From: an uncultured Acetobacteraceae bacterium
Lineage (GTDB): Bacteria > Pseudomonadota > Alphaproteobacteria > Acetobacterales > Acetobacteraceae
Length of the DNA: 6,255 nt
Reading direction: 5' to 3'
Assembly (NCBI GenBank): GCA_937874445.1
Contig: CALNAL010000191.1
Coordinates: 1-6,255, forward strand
The position numbers and the translations under genes were made by a program. Of the stretch, positions 5,814 to 6,255 are shown piece by piece. Every line of letters begins with the position of its first letter. The stretch's first letter is position 1. The notes under the pieces were generated by a model, which worked only from the letters and a program-made list of their open reading frames with translations, was not told the DNA's origin and made no database searches.

Positions 5814-6255
5814 TGGATTGAACCCGACGTTTGGCGCCCTCGCCTGACGCGGTCGCATCGAGAGGCCTTGGACACGGGGGGCCGGCGAGCGGGACAGGCG
5901 GGGCTTTTCCGTGTCGTCCCTCCGCCGCCGGGTGGCCCCAAGGCCCCCATCGGCTGGGTTGGGGCCTGGGCGGGCTCCCTCTGCGCGGAAAGCCTCCCTG
6001 GGGCCAGCCTGGGGCAGACCGTGATCCGGCGGGATCGTCGGGGTGTGTGGCTCTGCCCGGGAAGGCAAAGAGCTGGAGCATTCGTCGCCGGCAGGGATCT
6101 CCCCTGATGGCTGGTTCGGTCTGCTCATCGAGACCGGGCCAGCCATCGACTGTTGGAGCCCCGCGGGGGGGATGTCGCGGGACAGGACTACTGGATAATA
6201 ACGGCCTTGGCCCGGCAGACGATGTGGCTGGCATCGCTGTTCGGCGCGGTGAAGC
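5814..6255. other. GC-rich gene-free stretch rich in hairpins
   Basis: I cannot support any gene in these 442 bases on either strand. The long minus-strand frames that cross it give low-complexity Pro/Arg/Gly translations. Sequence turns GC-rich again soon after the GT29 stop. Several inverted repeats are visible: GACACGG/CCGTGTC (5871-5877 with 5909-5915), AGGCCCC/GGGGCCT (5941-5947 with 5961-5967), GGGCAGA/TCTGCCC (6012-6018 with 6052-6058) enclosing GATCC-GGCG-GGATC (6023-6036), CAGGG/CCCTG (6092-6096 with 6102-6106), and a long stem at 6106-6147. An 8-bp direct repeat CCTGGGGC occurs at 5997 and 6008. The last bases may hold the start of a gene cut by the window edge. Confidence 0.5.
6106..6147. 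other. Long near-perfect stem-loop
   Basis: GATGGCTGG (6106-6114) pairs perfectly with CCAGCCATC (6139-6147). The pairing continues inward without a bulge through TT·GG wobbles and CGGTCT/AGACCG (6117-6122 with 6131-6136), leaving an 8-base loop, GCTCATCG. That is 17 contiguous pairs, 15 of them Watson-Crick; T6105·G6148 would add one wobble. No T-run follows on the plus strand and no T-run is apparent beyond the 6106 side for the minus strand, so a canonical intrinsic terminator is not supported. A structured RNA or a palindromic repeat unit is possible. Confidence 0.7.

Noticed and set aside
5238..6146. Minus-strand open frame spanning the end of GT29 and the right-hand gap (302 codons)
   Set aside because: Half is antisense to a well-supported gene and the rest is low-complexity Pro/Arg/Ser with no motif.
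6207..6255. Possible start of a further gene (TTG 6207 or ATG 6222, reading MWLASLFGAVK to the edge)
   Set aside because: Only 11-16 codons are visible, with no convincing ribosome binding site; too short to support.
1..6255. CRISPR array, insertion sequence or transposase
   Set aside because: No regularly spaced DNA repeats, no transposase-like protein and no terminal inverted repeats bounding a frame were seen.

Overview
The window looks like a piece of an alphaproteobacterial chromosome, probably Rhodospirillales or a near relative. The basis is the GC-rich backbone, a DUF6476-type membrane protein next to a tRNA-Glu(CTC) gene, and glycosyltransferases of an architecture I associate with that class. 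The exact genus cannot be read from the sequence.

Layout, left to right. (1) Positions 1-513 are housekeeping-like: a short coding fragment resembling the interior of an RluA-family pseudouridine synthase, a small single-pass membrane protein (DUF6476 type), and a complete tRNA-Glu with encoded CCA. (2) Positions 514-855 hold no gene but end in an AT-rich stretch with a promoter-like sequence and a dyad. (3) Positions 856-4406 look like a three-gene, co-directional glycan unit: a small protein made of two 41-residue repeats, a GT2 glycosyltransferase carrying a third copy of that repeat plus an extra beta-type domain, and a GT4 glycosyltransferase starting 2 bases after it. (4) Positions 4407-4646 are an AT-rich intergenic stretch with three abutting dyads and a promoter-like sequence. 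(5) Positions 4647-5813 encode a GT29 (sialyltransferase-like) protein with a helical TPR-like N-terminus. (6) Positions 5814-6255 are GC-rich, without a gene I can support, and contain several hairpins, including one 18-bp stem.

Function: the glycosyltransferases probably act together on a surface glycan or a glycosylated surface protein. GT2 and GT4 enzymes would build a chain, and the GT29 would add a nonulosonate-type or similar sugar. Neither donor nor acceptor can be named from the sequence, and no sugar-nucleotide synthesis or export gene lies in the window. The repeat-only protein may be an accessory or targeting partner of the GT2, because both carry the same module.

The most notable points are the sialyltransferase-like enzyme, which has all four sialylmotif positions recognisable but lacks the usual disulfide cysteines; the module shared between a stand-alone small protein and its neighbouring glycosyltransferase; strong base-composition switches that divide the locus into blocks directly downstream of a tRNA; and two unexplained structured non-coding stretches.
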